Assembly: GCA_017856435.1 (NCBI GenBank)
Contig: JAFMFB010000005.1
Location: 20,510 to 84,509 of the forward strand
Length of the DNA stretch: 64,000 nt
From: Burkholderiaceae bacterium
Lineage (GTDB): Bacteria > Pseudomonadota > Gammaproteobacteria > Burkholderiales > Burkholderiaceae_C
Direction: 5' to 3'
Shown: positions 38,061-47,214 of the stretch, one piece after another
Layout of the letters: every line of letters starts with the position of its first letter
Position numbering within the stretch: the first letter of the stretch is position 1
Program-made: the position numbers and the translations under genes
The notes under the pieces: model-generated
The model's input: the letters and a program-made list of their open reading frames with translations, nothing else
Told to the model about the DNA's origin: nothing
Databases searched by the model: none

Positions 38061-39035
38061 TCAATCGGCCTTGGCCCCAGAGGCCTTGATGATGGGCGCC
38101 CAACGTGCCAGATCATCTTTGTTCATCGCGGCCATTTGCTCAGGTGAACTACCAAGGATCTGGTAACCCATGCCGGTCATGCGCTTGACATAGTCCGGGG
38201 CCTTGATGCCCTTCAACATTTCAGCGTTGAGCTTGTCAACGATGGGTTTGGGTGTTCCGGCGGGTACCGCGATACCAAACCACACGCCGGATTCATAGCC
38301 GGGCACACCAGCTTCGGCCACGGTGGGCAGATCAGGCAGCAAGGGGTCTCGCTTCGATCCGGTGGTGGCCAATGCCCTGAGCTTGCCCGATTTGATGTGT
38401 TGCAGCGACGATGGAATGTTGTCAAACATCATCATTACCTGCCCACCCAACAGGTCGTTGAGGGCCAGGGCACTGCCCTTGTAGGGAATATGGTCCATCT
38501 TGACCTTGGCTAGGTGTTTGAACATCTCTCCGGACATATGGATGCTGGTGCCGCTGCCACTGGAGGCGTAGTTGACCTGGCTGTTCTTGGTCAGGGCGAT
38601 CACTTCTGAAACCGAGTTCGCCTTGACCGACGGGTGCAGCACCAGCACGTTGTTGAGAGAAACCAGGGCTGAGACGGGTGCCAGGTCCTTGTTCGGATCG
38701 AACGGCATTTTCGAGTAAAGGGTGGGGTTGATCGACTGGATGCCGCTGGTCGTCATGAACAGGGTGTAGCCGTCGGGTGCTGAGCGGGAAGCTTCCAGCC
38801 CACCAATATTGCCGCCGGCACCTGGCTTGTTGTCCACAACGACTGGCTGGCCAATGGTCTTGCTCAGCTCCTGTGCAATGGCCCGTGAGGCAATGTCCAC
38901 TGCGCCACCGGGAGGAAATGGGCAGATCAGGCGTATCGGCTTGCTGGGATAGGTCTGGGCTAGTGCGTTCACTGACAGAACACTGGTTGTCATCAGCATG
39001 GCAAGCGCCAGCCGTCGTGCTACTTTGATCATCAT
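38061..39035 (-). CDS. Bug/TctC family solute-binding protein
   Basis: A 324-residue periplasmic receptor with signal peptide (about 1-27, ending NALA) and the family elements YPSKPIRLICPFPPGGAVDI, GQPVVVDNKPGAGGNIGG and IPYKGSALALNDLLGGQ. An AGGAAA site precedes the ATG pair at 39035/39032. It has no adjacent tctAB. It lies after the serine hydrolase gene region and before rapZ, all on the minus strand. The ligand is unknown. Confidence 0.92.
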   Translation of the reverse strand: MMIKVARRLALAMLMTTSVLSVNALAQTYPSKPIRLICPFPPGGAVDIASRAIAQELSKTIGQPVVVDNKPGAGGNIGGLEASRSAPDGYTLFMTTSGIQSINPTLYSKMPFDPNKDLAPVSALVSLNNVLVLHPSVKANSVSEVIALTKNSQVNYASSGSGTSIHMSGEMFKHLAKVKMDHIPYKGSALALNDLLGGQVMMMFDNIPSSLQHIKSGKLRALATTGSKRDPLLPDLPTVAEAGVPGYESGVWFGIAVPAGTPKPIVDKLNAEMLKGIKAPDYVKRMTGMGYQILGSSPEQMAAMNKDDLARWAPIIKASGAKAD

Positions 39036-39072
39036 GAAATTTCCTGGTTAAGGGGAGAGAAGTTGATGGTGA

Positions 39073-39951
39073 TTATCTGGGTTCGTCCAGATCGCGGTGC
39101 CGCCGCACAGTGTTCCACTGCGAGGAAAAATTACTGGCCAGTTGCTCGACCAAATAGACTGAGCGGTGCTGTCCACCGGTGCAGCCGATCCCGACCGTAA
39201 CATAGCTGCGGTGGTTGCGCGCCATGGCATCGAGCCAGTGGCGCAAAAAACTTTCGATATCGTTCTGGATACGCTGCACGTCGGGCTGGGCCCGCAGAAA
39301 TTTGGCAACCGGTGCGTCCTTGCCGGTCAGGGCGCGCAGCTCGGGTTCGTAATGTGGGTTGGGTAGCATGCGCACATCAAACACATAGTCAGCATCAACC
39401 GGGATTCCGCGTTTGTAAGCAAAGGATTCAAACACCAGGGTCAGTTGAGCTGCCGGCGCCGAAATGACTTCCTTCACATGGCTTTGCAGTTGGGAAGGTC
39501 GGATCAGGCTGGTGTCAATGACATGGGCCTGCTCGCGCAAATCTGACAGCAGTTCCCGCTCCATTTGAATCGCCTCGATCAAGGCATGGTTGAAGTCACC
39601 CGTCCAACCCTGGGGCAGGTTATTTGACAGCGGATGTTTGCGTCGTGTTTCGGAGTAGCGGTGTACCAGCGTGTCGTTGGAGGCATCAAAGAACAGCGGC
39701 TTGATTTCAACCCCCTGCGCTCGAAGGGTTTTGAGAAGCTCAGGTACCTTGGGCAGCGAACTGGCGCTGCGCACATCCATGGCAATTGCCACGTGCAGCG
39801 TATGGCCGCTACGCTGCAGAGCCACAAACTCAAGCAGCAGCTCCGGGGGCAGGTTGTCCACGCAGTAATAGCCGGCATCCTCCAGCGCATGCAGCGCCAC
39901 AGACTTTCCAGAGCCCGACATGCCAGTAATCAGAACGATCTGCATGTTCAT
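39073..39951 (-). CDS. rapZ: RNase adapter protein RapZ
   Basis: A 292-residue P-loop protein with Walker [21 protein letters not shown] at the N-terminus and the C-terminal domain [19 protein letters not shown] and [14 protein letters not shown]. In enterobacteria RapZ binds a small RNA and glucosamine-6-phosphate and guides RNase E; in Burkholderiales its target is not fixed. The start overlaps the recN stop by 4 bases, supporting 39951 and coupling with recN. Confidence 0.95.
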   Translation of the reverse strand: MNMQIVLITGMSGSGKSVALHALEDAGYYCVDNLPPELLLEFVALQRSGHTLHVAIAMDVRSASSLPKVPELLKTLRAQGVEIKPLFFDASNDTLVHRYSETRRKHPLSNNLPQGWTGDFNHALIEAIQMERELLSDLREQAHVIDTSLIRPSQLQSHVKEVISAPAAQLTLVFESFAYKRGIPVDADYVFDVRMLPNPHYEPELRALTGKDAPVAKFLRAQPDVQRIQNDIESFLRHWLDAMARNHRSYVTVGIGCTGGQHRSVYLVEQLASNFSSQWNTVRRHRDLDEPR

Positions 39952-41597
39952 TGCCTGGCCTGCAACATTTCCTGGGCATGCGCCAGAGTGGTTTGCGACA
40001 ATTTTTCACCCCCCAGCATGCGGGCGATCTCGGCCACCCGAACTTCGCCCTGGACTTTTTGCACGCTGCTGGTGGTCTGGTCGCGCACGGTTTGTTTGGT
40101 CACCAGCAGGTGCTGATCGGCGCAGGCAGCCACTTGCGGCAGGTGGGTGACTGCCATCACCTGGCGGTCCCGGCCAAGCTGCTTCATCAGCCGGCCCACC
40201 GTCTCAGCCACCGCACCTCCCACCCCGGCATCCACCTCATCAAAGATCAGGGTTGGCGCTGAACCCAGTTCGCTGGTGGTCACCGCAATGGCCAGTGCAA
40301 TGCGCGAAAGTTCCCCGCCCGAGGCCACTTTGGCGACCGGTCTGGGGGTGCTGCCCGCATGCCCAGCCACCAGGAACTGCACATCTTCCAGCCCCCCTTG
40401 TTGCGGCTCGGCCAGTTTTTCCAGCGCCACCTCAAATTTGCCGCCCTTCATGCCCAGGCCCTGCATGACGGCGGTCACGGCCTTGGCCAATTGAGGGGCG
40501 GTCTTGGCGCGTGCCTGCGAGATGGCGCGGGCTTCTTTCAGGTAGGCCTCACGGGCGCCCGATTCGGCTGCCTGCAGCGCGCCCAGATCGGCGGCGGCCT
40601 CCAGGCGAGCCAGCTCATCTTTCCAGGTTTGGTGCAGGTTGGCCAGATCTTGGGGCAGTCGCTTGTAACGACGCGCCAGCGCCAGCCACTGGCTCACCCG
40701 GGTATCCAGTTCTGCCAGACGCTGGGGGTCCGGCTCGGTGCGGCGCAGGTAGGCGCGCAAGCTATGCACACTGTCCTGAACCTGCGCCAGGCTGGAGCCC
40801 AGTACCTCAGCGAGTGCGGCAAATTCTGGCTCGACCTGACTTTGAGTCTGCAACAAGTCCTGGGCTTTTCCCAGGCGGTCTGCAGCACTGTCCTCGGCCT
40901 CGTCCAGCAGACCCACCGCAGCTTGTGCAGCGTCCAGCAAGGCCTGGGCGTTGGACAGGCGGCTGTGCGCGGTGTTAAGTTCGTCCCATTCGTCCTGGCG
41001 TGGTCCCAGCTTGTCCAATTCGCCAATCTGCCAGCTCAGCCGCTCACGCTCCAGCGCGAGCGTGTCCTGAGCGGACTTGGCCTGGGCCAGCGCGGCCTGG
41101 GCTTGTCGCCAGGTCTGCCAGCACTGAACCAGCAGGCCGGTATTGAGCTTGGCGTAGGCGTCGAGCAAGCTTCGAACAGCTTCGTTGCGGTTGAGACTTT
41201 GCCAGGCATGCTGACCATGGATGTCAAACAACTGCTCTCCAAGGGCGCGCAGTTGGGTGGCGGTTGCCACCGAGCCATTGATCCAGGCGCGGCTGCGGCC
41301 CTGGGTATCCACGGTTCGTCTGAGCAAAAGCAGATCTTCCAGGCCGAATCCCGTGTCGTTCAGCCAACTATCTAGCGAGCGGCAATTGTCAAACTCGGCA
41401 CAGACCTCCAACCGCTGCGCCCCCTCACGGATCAGCGCCGTATTAGCGCGCTCGCCAGTGACCAGTTGCAAAGCATCGATCAGGATTGATTTACCGGCAC
41501 CCGTTTCGCCGGTGAGCACGCTGAAGCCATCAGCCAGCTCCAGGTCGAGTTCGCTGACGATCACAAAGTCGCGCAGGACAATTCTTCTCAGGCCCAT
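39948..41597 (-). CDS. recN: DNA repair protein RecN
   Basis: A 549-residue SMC-like ATPase. Walker A is [20 protein letters not shown] near residue 30. Long helical arms are rich in Ala, Leu and Gln (about 155-345). The C-terminal half has the ABC signature [13 protein letters not shown] and Walker [13 protein letters not shown]. RecN holds broken ends together in double-strand break repair. A LexA box was not found upstream. It is cotranscribed with rapZ. Confidence 0.97.
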   Translation of the reverse strand: MGLRRIVLRDFVIVSELDLELADGFSVLTGETGAGKSILIDALQLVTGERANTALIREGAQRLEVCAEFDNCRSLDSWLNDTGFGLEDLLLLRRTVDTQGRSRAWINGSVATATQLRALGEQLFDIHGQHAWQSLNRNEAVRSLLDAYAKLNTGLLVQCWQTWRQAQAALAQAKSAQDTLALERERLSWQIGELDKLGPRQDEWDELNTAHSRLSNAQALLDAAQAAVGLLDEAEDSAADRLGKAQDLLQTQSQVEPEFAALAEVLGSSLAQVQDSVHSLRAYLRRTEPDPQRLAELDTRVSQWLALARRYKRLPQDLANLHQTWKDELARLEAAADLGALQAAESGAREAYLKEARAISQARAKTAPQLAKAVTAVMQGLGMKGGKFEVALEKLAEPQQGGLEDVQFLVAGHAGSTPRPVAKVASGGELSRIALAIAVTTSELGSAPTLIFDEVDAGVGGAVAETVGRLMKQLGRDRQVMAVTHLPQVAACADQHLLVTKQTVRDQTTSSVQKVQGEVRVAEIARMLGGEKLSQTTLAHAQEMLQARQ

Positions 41598-41658
41598 GGT
41601 GGGGGTGCCGAACTCAAGGTGAGGCTAAGACTTTGTGCAACAGATAGCTGGTGCGATC

Positions 41659-42564
41659 TCATGAAACCTCTTCGTTCCAGTGAAGTTTTCGACGCAGGGT
41701 GTCAAAGTAGCTCCAGCCGCGGGGGTGCAGAAAGCGCACCTTGTGCTCGGAGCGGGTCACGACAACCCGGTCGCCATGATGCAGTGAGGCCAGGGACTGC
41801 ATGTCAAAGTTAGCGCTTGCCTCGCGGGCAGCAACCAGTTCGAGCACCACCTCGGACTGATCCGGGACCACCACCGGGCGGTTGGACAAGGTATGCGGGG
41901 CAATCGGAACCAGCACCCAGCCGTCGATGGCCGGGTAGAGAATCGGCCCGCCACTGGCCAGGGAATAGGCCGTCGAGCCAGTTGGCGACGCCACAATCAT
42001 GCCGTCAGCCCGGTGATTGGCAACAAAATGACCATCCACTTCTACCCGAAGTTCCAGCATGCCGGAAGTACCGCCCCGGTGCACCACCACATCATTCATT
42101 GCCAGGGCTTCAAACACGCTATGGCCGTCACGCAGCACGCGCGCATGCATCAGGCTGCGGGCTTCCTCAACAAATTCGCCAGCCAGCATCGGCACCAGGA
42201 TAGGCTCGAAGCTACCAAAGGGGATGTCGTTCATAAAGCCTAGCCGACCGTGGTTGATGCCAATCAAGGGCACGCCGTGGCGCGCAATCTGCCGGCCTAT
42301 CCCCAGCATGGTTCCGTCACCCCCCACCACCAGGCCCAGGTCGCAACTTCGGCCAATTTCATCGACGCTCAGGACCTGTACATCCGGATCAACCCGGATG
42401 CCTGAATTGGTAACCGTCTGCTGCTCCAGGGCAACCTGGCAGCCCTGGGCCCGCAGGAACCGCACGACTTCCTCCAGGGCACTGCGTGACACCCCGGTCG
42501 ATCCCGGCGAGGAGGGACTCTGGTATTTGCCGATCAGGGCAACCCGTTGGAATTTGCGCTGCAT
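41659..42564 (-). CDS. nadK: NAD kinase
   Basis: A 301-residue ATP-NAD kinase with [14 protein letters not shown] (GGDGT motif near residue 70), [16 protein letters not shown], and [19 protein letters not shown] near residue 190. It makes NADP. The ATG at 42564 ([12 protein letters not shown]) is preferred to the TTG two codons upstream. It is divergent from hrcA with 28 bases between starts. Confidence 0.96.
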   Translation of the reverse strand: MQRKFQRVALIGKYQSPSSPGSTGVSRSALEEVVRFLRAQGCQVALEQQTVTNSGIRVDPDVQVLSVDEIGRSCDLGLVVGGDGTMLGIGRQIARHGVPLIGINHGRLGFMNDIPFGSFEPILVPMLAGEFVEEARSLMHARVLRDGHSVFEALAMNDVVVHRGGTSGMLELRVEVDGHFVANHRADGMIVASPTGSTAYSLASGGPILYPAIDGWVLVPIAPHTLSNRPVVVPDQSEVVLELVAAREASANFDMQSLASLHHGDRVVVTRSEHKVRFLHPRGWSYFDTLRRKLHWNEEVS

Positions 42565-42592
42565 CCTCAAATTACATCATTAAAATGGCCTC

Positions 42593-43600
42593 ATGCTCGA
42601 TGACCGTGCCAAGTTGCTGCTCAAGACGCTGGTAGAACGCTACATCGCCGAAGGCCAGCCGGTCGGCTCGCGCACCCTGTCGCGCGCGCCTGGGCTGGAG
42701 CTGTCGCCGGCCACCATCCGCAATGTGATGTCTGACCTGGAAGAGCTTGGGCTCATCGCCAGCCCGCACACCTCGGCCGGGCGTGTGCCCACGGCGCGGG
42801 GATACCGGCTGTTTGTTGACACCATGATGACCGTGCAGCGTGGCCAGATTGCCACCCCCAGCCTGGCGCCTGACCAGCCGCAAAAAGTGATTGCCAATGC
42901 TGCTAGTCTGCTGTCCAGCCTGTCCCAGTTTGTTGGGGTGGTGGTGGCGCCGCGCCGGGCTTCGGTCTTTCGACTGATCGAATTTCTGAGGCTTTCTGAG
43001 CGCCGCATCCTGGTCATCATCGTGTCGCCCGATGGGGATGTCCAGAACCGGGTGATCAACACGGAACATGACTACACCCAGTCTCAGCTGGTCGAAGCGG
43101 CCAACTACCTCAACAGCCACTACATGGGACTGACCCTGGAGCAGGTTCGTGAAAAACTCCAGACCGAAGTCGAAACACTGCGCTCGGAAATTGCATCACT
43201 GATGCAGGCGGCTGTAGCGGTGGAAAGCGAAGCCATTTCGCAATCCCAGGATGAGGTGGTGATCTCTGGCGAGCGCAACCTGCTATCGGTCAGCGATTTC
43301 TCTACCGACATGGCGCATCTGCGACGAGCCTTTGAGCTGTTTGAGCAGAAGGCGCAGCTGATGCGTCTGCTTGATGTGACAGGACGGGCCGAGGGCGTGC
43401 GTATCTTTATCGGTGGCGAAAGCCAGGTGGTTCCCTACGAAGAGCTGTCAGTGGTCAGCGCTCCTTATGAGGTCGATGGTCAGGTGGTGGGCACCCTGGG
43501 TGTCATTGGCCCCACCCGAATGGCCTATGACCGCATGATCCAGATTGTGGACATCACCTCCAAGCTGGTGGGCAATGCCCTAAGCCACCACAAACTGTGA
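42593..43600 (+). CDS. hrcA: Heat-inducible transcription repressor HrcA
   Basis: A 335-residue repressor with N-terminal winged helix ([40 protein letters not shown]) and the HrcA sensor domain ([35 protein letters not shown]). HrcA binds CIRCE and is kept active by GroEL. A near-perfect CIRCE lies before rpoH at 8824 in this same window. No CIRCE was seen before hrcA itself. A tRNA gene begins 47 bases after the stop. Confidence 0.97.
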   Translation: MLDDRAKLLLKTLVERYIAEGQPVGSRTLSRAPGLELSPATIRNVMSDLEELGLIASPHTSAGRVPTARGYRLFVDTMMTVQRGQIATPSLAPDQPQKVIANAASLLSSLSQFVGVVVAPRRASVFRLIEFLRLSERRILVIIVSPDGDVQNRVINTEHDYTQSQLVEAANYLNSHYMGLTLEQVREKLQTEVETLRSEIASLMQAAVAVESEAISQSQDEVVISGERNLLSVSDFSTDMAHLRRAFELFEQKAQLMRLLDVTGRAEGVRIFIGGESQVVPYEELSVVSAPYEVDGQVVGTLGVIGPTRMAYDRMIQIVDITSKLVGNALSHHKL

Positions 43601-43632
43601 TTTCAGCAACCTGAGCAGATTGCCGCTGTCGA

Positions 43633-43638
43633 TACAAT
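43633..43638 (+). promoter_or_regulatory. -10 element of the tRNA at 43648
   Basis: TACAAT ends 9 bases before the tRNA. The same hexamer stands 10 and 8 bases before the two other CAU tRNA copies, which supports it as a promoter. No convincing -35 was found. Confidence 0.5.
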
Positions 43639-43647
43639 CGACGAGGC

Positions 43648-43726
43648 GGGCCTCTAGCTCATGCTTGGTTAGAGCAGCGGACTCATAATCCTTTGGTCGT
43701 TGGTTCAAGTCCAACACGCCCTACCA
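43648..43726 (+). tRNA. tRNA-Ile2-like gene (anticodon CAT), chimeric, possibly non-functional
   Basis: A 79-base tRNA-like gene with encoded CCA, anticodon loop CTCATAA and T-arm GTTGG/CCAAC. The CTCATAATC...TTGGTC...GGTTCAAGTCC pattern matches bacterial tRNA-Ile2, whose C34 becomes lysidine to read AUA. The arms do not fit: acceptor GGGCCTC faces ACGCCCT with three mismatches and a G-U, and anticodon stem GCGGA faces TCCTT with a C-T clash. The 5' half is identical to that of the copy at 63961, while the 3' half is another type. It looks like a recombination product. The D-loop of 11 bases is also large. Confidence 0.75.
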
Positions 43727-43735
43727 AAATGGAGA

Positions 43736-43765
43736 AACCGCTGATTTCGGTCAGTGGTTTTTTTT
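43736..43765 (+). terminator. Terminator after the tRNA at 43648
   Basis: AACCGCTGA, loop TTTCGG, TCAGTGGTT and then T residues: a 9-bp stem with one G-U. It resembles the hairpin after the intron-bearing tRNA at 54533, so the two 3' flanks share ancestry. It also touches the end of the convergent GntR gene. Confidence 0.8.
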
Positions 43766-44429
43766 AATGGGTATGGAGCTGATTCAACCTTGAGACCATG
43801 AAGTTCGATGCTTGCATCAAATGCTCTTTCGCCAACTTCTCTGCCAGATCAGCGTTGCCACTGGCGATCGCATTCAAGATGTTTTCATGCTGGTCCCAAA
43901 TGTCTCTGGGTGCTTGGTCTTCTACCAGCACCTCTCCCATGACGCGTTGGGTGTAGGTGAGGTGGGAATCCATGGCCGGGCTGATCAAAGGATTACCAGA
44001 TAAGCTGTAAAGCAGCTCATGGAATTTGATGTCGGCAGCAATCATGCGGGACACAGAGCCACTGACCACGGCTTTGCGACCGGCTTCGATGATGGTAGCG
44101 CCTTGTTTGCGCGCTTGATCAGCGCGGTGTTGGGCGGCCAGCCTGCATGCAAGCCCTTCAATCGCCGCTCGCAACTCGTAGATGTCTTCCACATGGCTGG
44201 CATCCAGGGGAGCCACCACCAAGCCACGACCTGCGGCTTCTTTGAGAATGCCCTGGTTTTTGAGAAGCAGCAAAGCCTGCTGCACCGGCTGCCGAGACAC
44301 ACCCAGCGCCAGTGCAATTTGTTCTTGAATGATGCGTCCACCTGGGCTGAGTCGTCCAGAGGTGATTTCTTCGAGCAAAGCGTCTTTGACTTGATCGACG
44401 AGGTTGGGTTGAACTGACAACGTTTTCAT
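43764..44429 (-). CDS. GntR family (FadR/FCD-type) transcriptional regulator
   Basis: A 221-residue regulator with winged helix-turn-helix (LLEEITSGRLSPGGRIIQEQ, ALGVSRQPVQQALLLLKNQG) and an all-helical FCD ligand domain with metal-type residues (DIYELRAAIEGLA, FHELLYSLSGN, HENILNAI). Such proteins sense organic acids or acyl-CoA-like molecules. It precedes the catabolic genes on the same strand as the acyl-CoA synthetase. Two palindromes at 46077 and 46122 between the divergent operons are its likely operators. The stop overlaps the tRNA terminator. Confidence 0.9.
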   Translation of the reverse strand: MKTLSVQPNLVDQVKDALLEEITSGRLSPGGRIIQEQIALALGVSRQPVQQALLLLKNQGILKEAAGRGLVVAPLDASHVEDIYELRAAIEGLACRLAAQHRADQARKQGATIIEAGRKAVVSGSVSRMIAADIKFHELLYSLSGNPLISPAMDSHLTYTQRVMGEVLVEDQAPRDIWDQHENILNAIASGNADLAEKLAKEHLMQASNFMVSRLNQLHTH

Positions 44430-44469
44430 AGGAGAGCAAGTCTAGCCGATGCAAACCAGGCGAGACACT

Positions 44470-46032
44470 TCACGCGTGTGTGCTTTCTTGCAGTTGCTGG
44501 CGCAGGATACGGTGCAAGATTTTCCCCGTGGCAGTTCTCGGCATCTCCGGGTCGCTGACAAAAGAAACGCTTTGCGGACGTTTGTAACCAGCGATTCTTG
44601 TTTTGCACCAATCGATGATGTCTTGTTCTGTGACCTGCGCTTGCTCGTGCAACACGACCACTGCATGCACAGACTCGCCCCACTTCTCGTGCGGCAAACC
44701 CAGGACAGCCACATCTTTGACGGCTGGGTGTTCGCCGATGACTGCTTCGACCTCGGAGGGGTAAACGTTTTCGCCGCCACTGATGATCATGTTGCTCTTT
44801 CGGTCGACCAGGTGGATGAATCCATCTGGATCACGAAACGCCATATCGCCGACAGAGCACCAAGGACCCTGGAATGCTTCTTCGGTCTTTTCAGGGTTCT
44901 TCCAGTAGCCATCAAAGACGTAAGGGGTTCGTGAATAAAGCTCGCCGACTTCGCCATCTGCGACTTCTTCGCCCTGTGCATTCAAAATCTTGATCGGTCC
45001 TGAGCCTGCCCACTCTCTGCCTACGGTGCCCAGGCGCTCGATCTGCTCATGGGGGCGTAGCAACGTGACCCAACCTGCCTCGGTCGATCCATAGAGCTCA
45101 TGCAGTTTGCCGTTGGGAAAAAATTCCATGATGGCCAGTTTGGTGTCTTTACGCGCAGGGGCCGATGAAATCATCAGCTTTTCGACGGCAGTGACGTCGT
45201 ACTTGGCTTTCACCGTCTCTGGTAACCCCAGCATCATGATGTAGTGCGTGGGCACCAACGAGGTGAAGGTCACTTTCTCTGTTGACAGTTTTTCAAGCAA
45301 CGCTTCGGGGTCAAAGCTCTTGCGGTCATCGATGATGCAAGTCGCGCCCAGTTGCGTGAAGGTGTGGCTGAAATACAGCGAGTTGGCATGGCACATGGGC
45401 ATCACGAGCAGCGCGGTGTCTTTTTCTGTGAACCCCATTTCCAGTGCTGTTGCCAGCGCAATCAAGGCGCTGCCTTCGTGGCTGCGGATGGCGCCTTTGG
45501 GTTTGCCCGTTGTGCCAGAGGTGTACATCAGTGCGCTCATGTCCTGCGGCATCACTTCGACCGGTTGGATGTAGGCGGGTGCGCGCTCTAACAAGGCCTC
45601 ATAGTGGCTCCAGCCTGTGGGTTGGCTAGCGCCGAAGGAGATGTAAGCCTTGGCTGCAATGTTCAGTGTCCCTCGCAGAGGCTCAACGCGATCGGTCAGT
45701 TCGCCTTGCACGATGAAGGCTTGGGCTTCGCAATGCTCGACGATGTATTGGATTTCGCTGCTCATCAGACGGAAGTTCAAGGGCACGGCCACCAAGCCCG
45801 CGCGAGCCAGGCCCACATAGATCTCCATCCACTCCACACAGTTGTAGGCGAGGAGGGCGACGCGATCGCCTTTTCGCAGGCCCAAGGCGCGTAAGGCGTT
45901 TGCCAGCTGGGTCGAACGTTGATTCCAGGTCTCAAACGTCAAGGCACGGCGAGAGTCCCGAGCCCCCAGTTTTTGAGGGGTTAGACGTGCGTATTTGGCG
46001 ACCGCATCAGAAATATTGAGCAACAAGTTCAT
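44470..46032 (-). CDS. AMP-dependent acyl-CoA synthetase
   Basis: A 520-residue ANL-superfamily ligase. Motifs: SALMYTSGTTGKPKGAIRSH near residue 170, ELYGSTEAGWVTLL near 308, VGDMAFRDPDGFIHLVDRKS near 400, SGGENVYPSEVEAVIG, and the catalytic lysine in PRTATGKILHRIL near the end. It activates a carboxylic acid to its CoA thioester. The substrate is not decided by sequence. It ends 41 bases before the GntR gene and begins opposite the TRAP transporter operon. Confidence 0.93.
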   Translation of the reverse strand: MNLLLNISDAVAKYARLTPQKLGARDSRRALTFETWNQRSTQLANALRALGLRKGDRVALLAYNCVEWMEIYVGLARAGLVAVPLNFRLMSSEIQYIVEHCEAQAFIVQGELTDRVEPLRGTLNIAAKAYISFGASQPTGWSHYEALLERAPAYIQPVEVMPQDMSALMYTSGTTGKPKGAIRSHEGSALIALATALEMGFTEKDTALLVMPMCHANSLYFSHTFTQLGATCIIDDRKSFDPEALLEKLSTEKVTFTSLVPTHYIMMLGLPETVKAKYDVTAVEKLMISSAPARKDTKLAIMEFFPNGKLHELYGSTEAGWVTLLRPHEQIERLGTVGREWAGSGPIKILNAQGEEVADGEVGELYSRTPYVFDGYWKNPEKTEEAFQGPWCSVGDMAFRDPDGFIHLVDRKSNMIISGGENVYPSEVEAVIGEHPAVKDVAVLGLPHEKWGESVHAVVVLHEQAQVTEQDIIDWCKTRIAGYKRPQSVSFVSDPEMPRTATGKILHRILRQQLQESTHA

Positions 46033-46076
46033 GGTCTTCTTCCTTGTGGGTGTCTAGCGTGGATTGGATTATAATT

Positions 46077-46096
46077 GAATACTGAATTCAGAATAC
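46077..46096. promoter_or_regulatory. Candidate operator 1 between acyl-CoA synthetase and TRAP genes
   Basis: A 20-base near-palindrome centred on CTGAATTCAG (GAATA-core-AATAC). It lies 45 bases upstream of the acyl-CoA synthetase start. The same 10-base core recurs 45 bases away at 46122. The GntR protein at 43764 is the obvious candidate binder. Confidence 0.65.
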
Positions 46097-46121
46097 ACTA
46101 GGGAAAATCCCAATTCATATT

Positions 46122-46141
46122 GAACTCTGAATTCAGAATAC
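46122..46141. promoter_or_regulatory. Candidate operator 2 before the TRAP operon
   Basis: The second copy: GAACT-CTGAATTCAG-AATAC, differing from operator 1 by two bases. The centres are 45 bases apart, roughly four helical turns, which would allow a repressor to loop or bind on one face of the DNA. It lies 52 bases before the TRAP receptor start. Confidence 0.65.
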
Positions 46142-46193
46142 TGCGCATGACGCGATGTTGATTTCGATCGTGTCCAACCATCAGGAGAAGCAT

Positions 46194-47207
46194 TTGATTA
46201 ACCGTAGACAGTTCATTCAAACCAGTTCAATCGTCGGCGCAGCTGCTCTGCCCGGATTGGGATTGGCGCAAAACAAAGCGGCTGAATACCGCTTCAAGCT
46301 CGGCACCGATTTGCCTGTGTCGCACTCAGTCAATGTGCGTTTGAAAGAGGCCATTGCAGCCATTCAGGCGGAAACAGCCGGGCGCGTGTCCATTGAGCTG
46401 TTTCCAAACAATCAGTTGGGCAGCGACTCGGACATGATGTCCCAAATTCGCTCTGGCGCGCTCGAGATGGCGACCTTTCCCGGCACGGTCATGTCCACCT
46501 TGATTCCCGCTACTGCATTGACCGGCGCAGGCTTCTTATTCAGTGGTTACGACAAGGTGTGGGCTGCCATGGACGGTCAGGTCGGTAACTACATCCGTTC
46601 GTCGATTGAAAAGACCAACCTGGTGCCTTTTGCCACTGTGTGGGACAACGGCTTTAGACAAATCACGACGAGCAACAAGCCGATCCGTACGCCTGAAGAT
46701 TTGAAGGGCTTCAAGATTCGTGTGCCCGTGGTGCCACTGTGGGTCTCGATGTTCAAGTCGCTCGGCGGTGCGCCCGTTAGTTTGCCGTTGTCCGAGGCGT
46801 ACCAAGCACTGCAAACCAAAGTGGCTGATGGGCAAGAAAACCCACTGGCGTTGATCGAGTCTGCCAAGTTTTACGAAGTGCAGAAATATTGCTCGCTCAC
46901 GAATCACAGCTGGGATGGTTTCTGGTTCGTCGCCAACAAAAACATTTGGAGCGGTGTGCCTGCGAATCTGCAGCAAGTGATCTCGAAGCACATCAACGCC
47001 GCCGCCAAAAAGCAGCGCGACGACATTGCCAAAGCCAACGTCGATTTGCAAAAGCAGTTGGAAACCAAAGGCTTGATCTTCAACAACGTCGATACCGCAG
47101 CGTTCCGACAAGTTTTGGCCAACACGGGCTTTTACACCCAGGTGAAAGAAAAGTTTGGTGCCGAGGCTTGGGCCCTGCTGCAGCCGTTCACCGGCTCCGT
47201 CGCTTGA
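46194..47207 (+). CDS. TRAP transporter solute-binding protein (DctP family)
   Basis: A 337-residue periplasmic receptor with a signal peptide starting INRRQFIQTSSIVGAAAL (a Tat-like RRxF pattern) and mature FKLGTDLPVSHSVNVRLKEA. DctP elements are FPNNQLGSDSDMMSQIRSGALEM and the arginine region FKIRVPVVPLW. It binds an organic anion. A TTG start at 46194 with an AGGAGAAG site is preferred; ATG at 46155 is possible but has none. The fused QM permease gene follows 7 bases downstream. Confidence 0.92.
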   Translation: MINRRQFIQTSSIVGAAALPGLGLAQNKAAEYRFKLGTDLPVSHSVNVRLKEAIAAIQAETAGRVSIELFPNNQLGSDSDMMSQIRSGALEMATFPGTVMSTLIPATALTGAGFLFSGYDKVWAAMDGQVGNYIRSSIEKTNLVPFATVWDNGFRQITTSNKPIRTPEDLKGFKIRVPVVPLWVSMFKSLGGAPVSLPLSEAYQALQTKVADGQENPLALIESAKFYEVQKYCSLTNHSWDGFWFVANKNIWSGVPANLQQVISKHINAAAKKQRDDIAKANVDLQKQLETKGLIFNNVDTAAFRQVLANTGFYTQVKEKFGAEAWALLQPFTGSVA

Positions 47208-47214
47208 GGTTTGT

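Noticed and set aside
40359..41375. A 338-codon plus-strand open frame opposite recN
   Set aside because: Codon shadow of a GC-rich real gene; glutamine/glycine-rich translation without domains, while RecN on the other strand has complete motifs.
46077..46141. The twin CTGAATTCAG repeats as the start of a CRISPR or transposon end
   Set aside because: Only two copies, near-palindromic, in a promoter region between divergent operons; no transposase or spacers.
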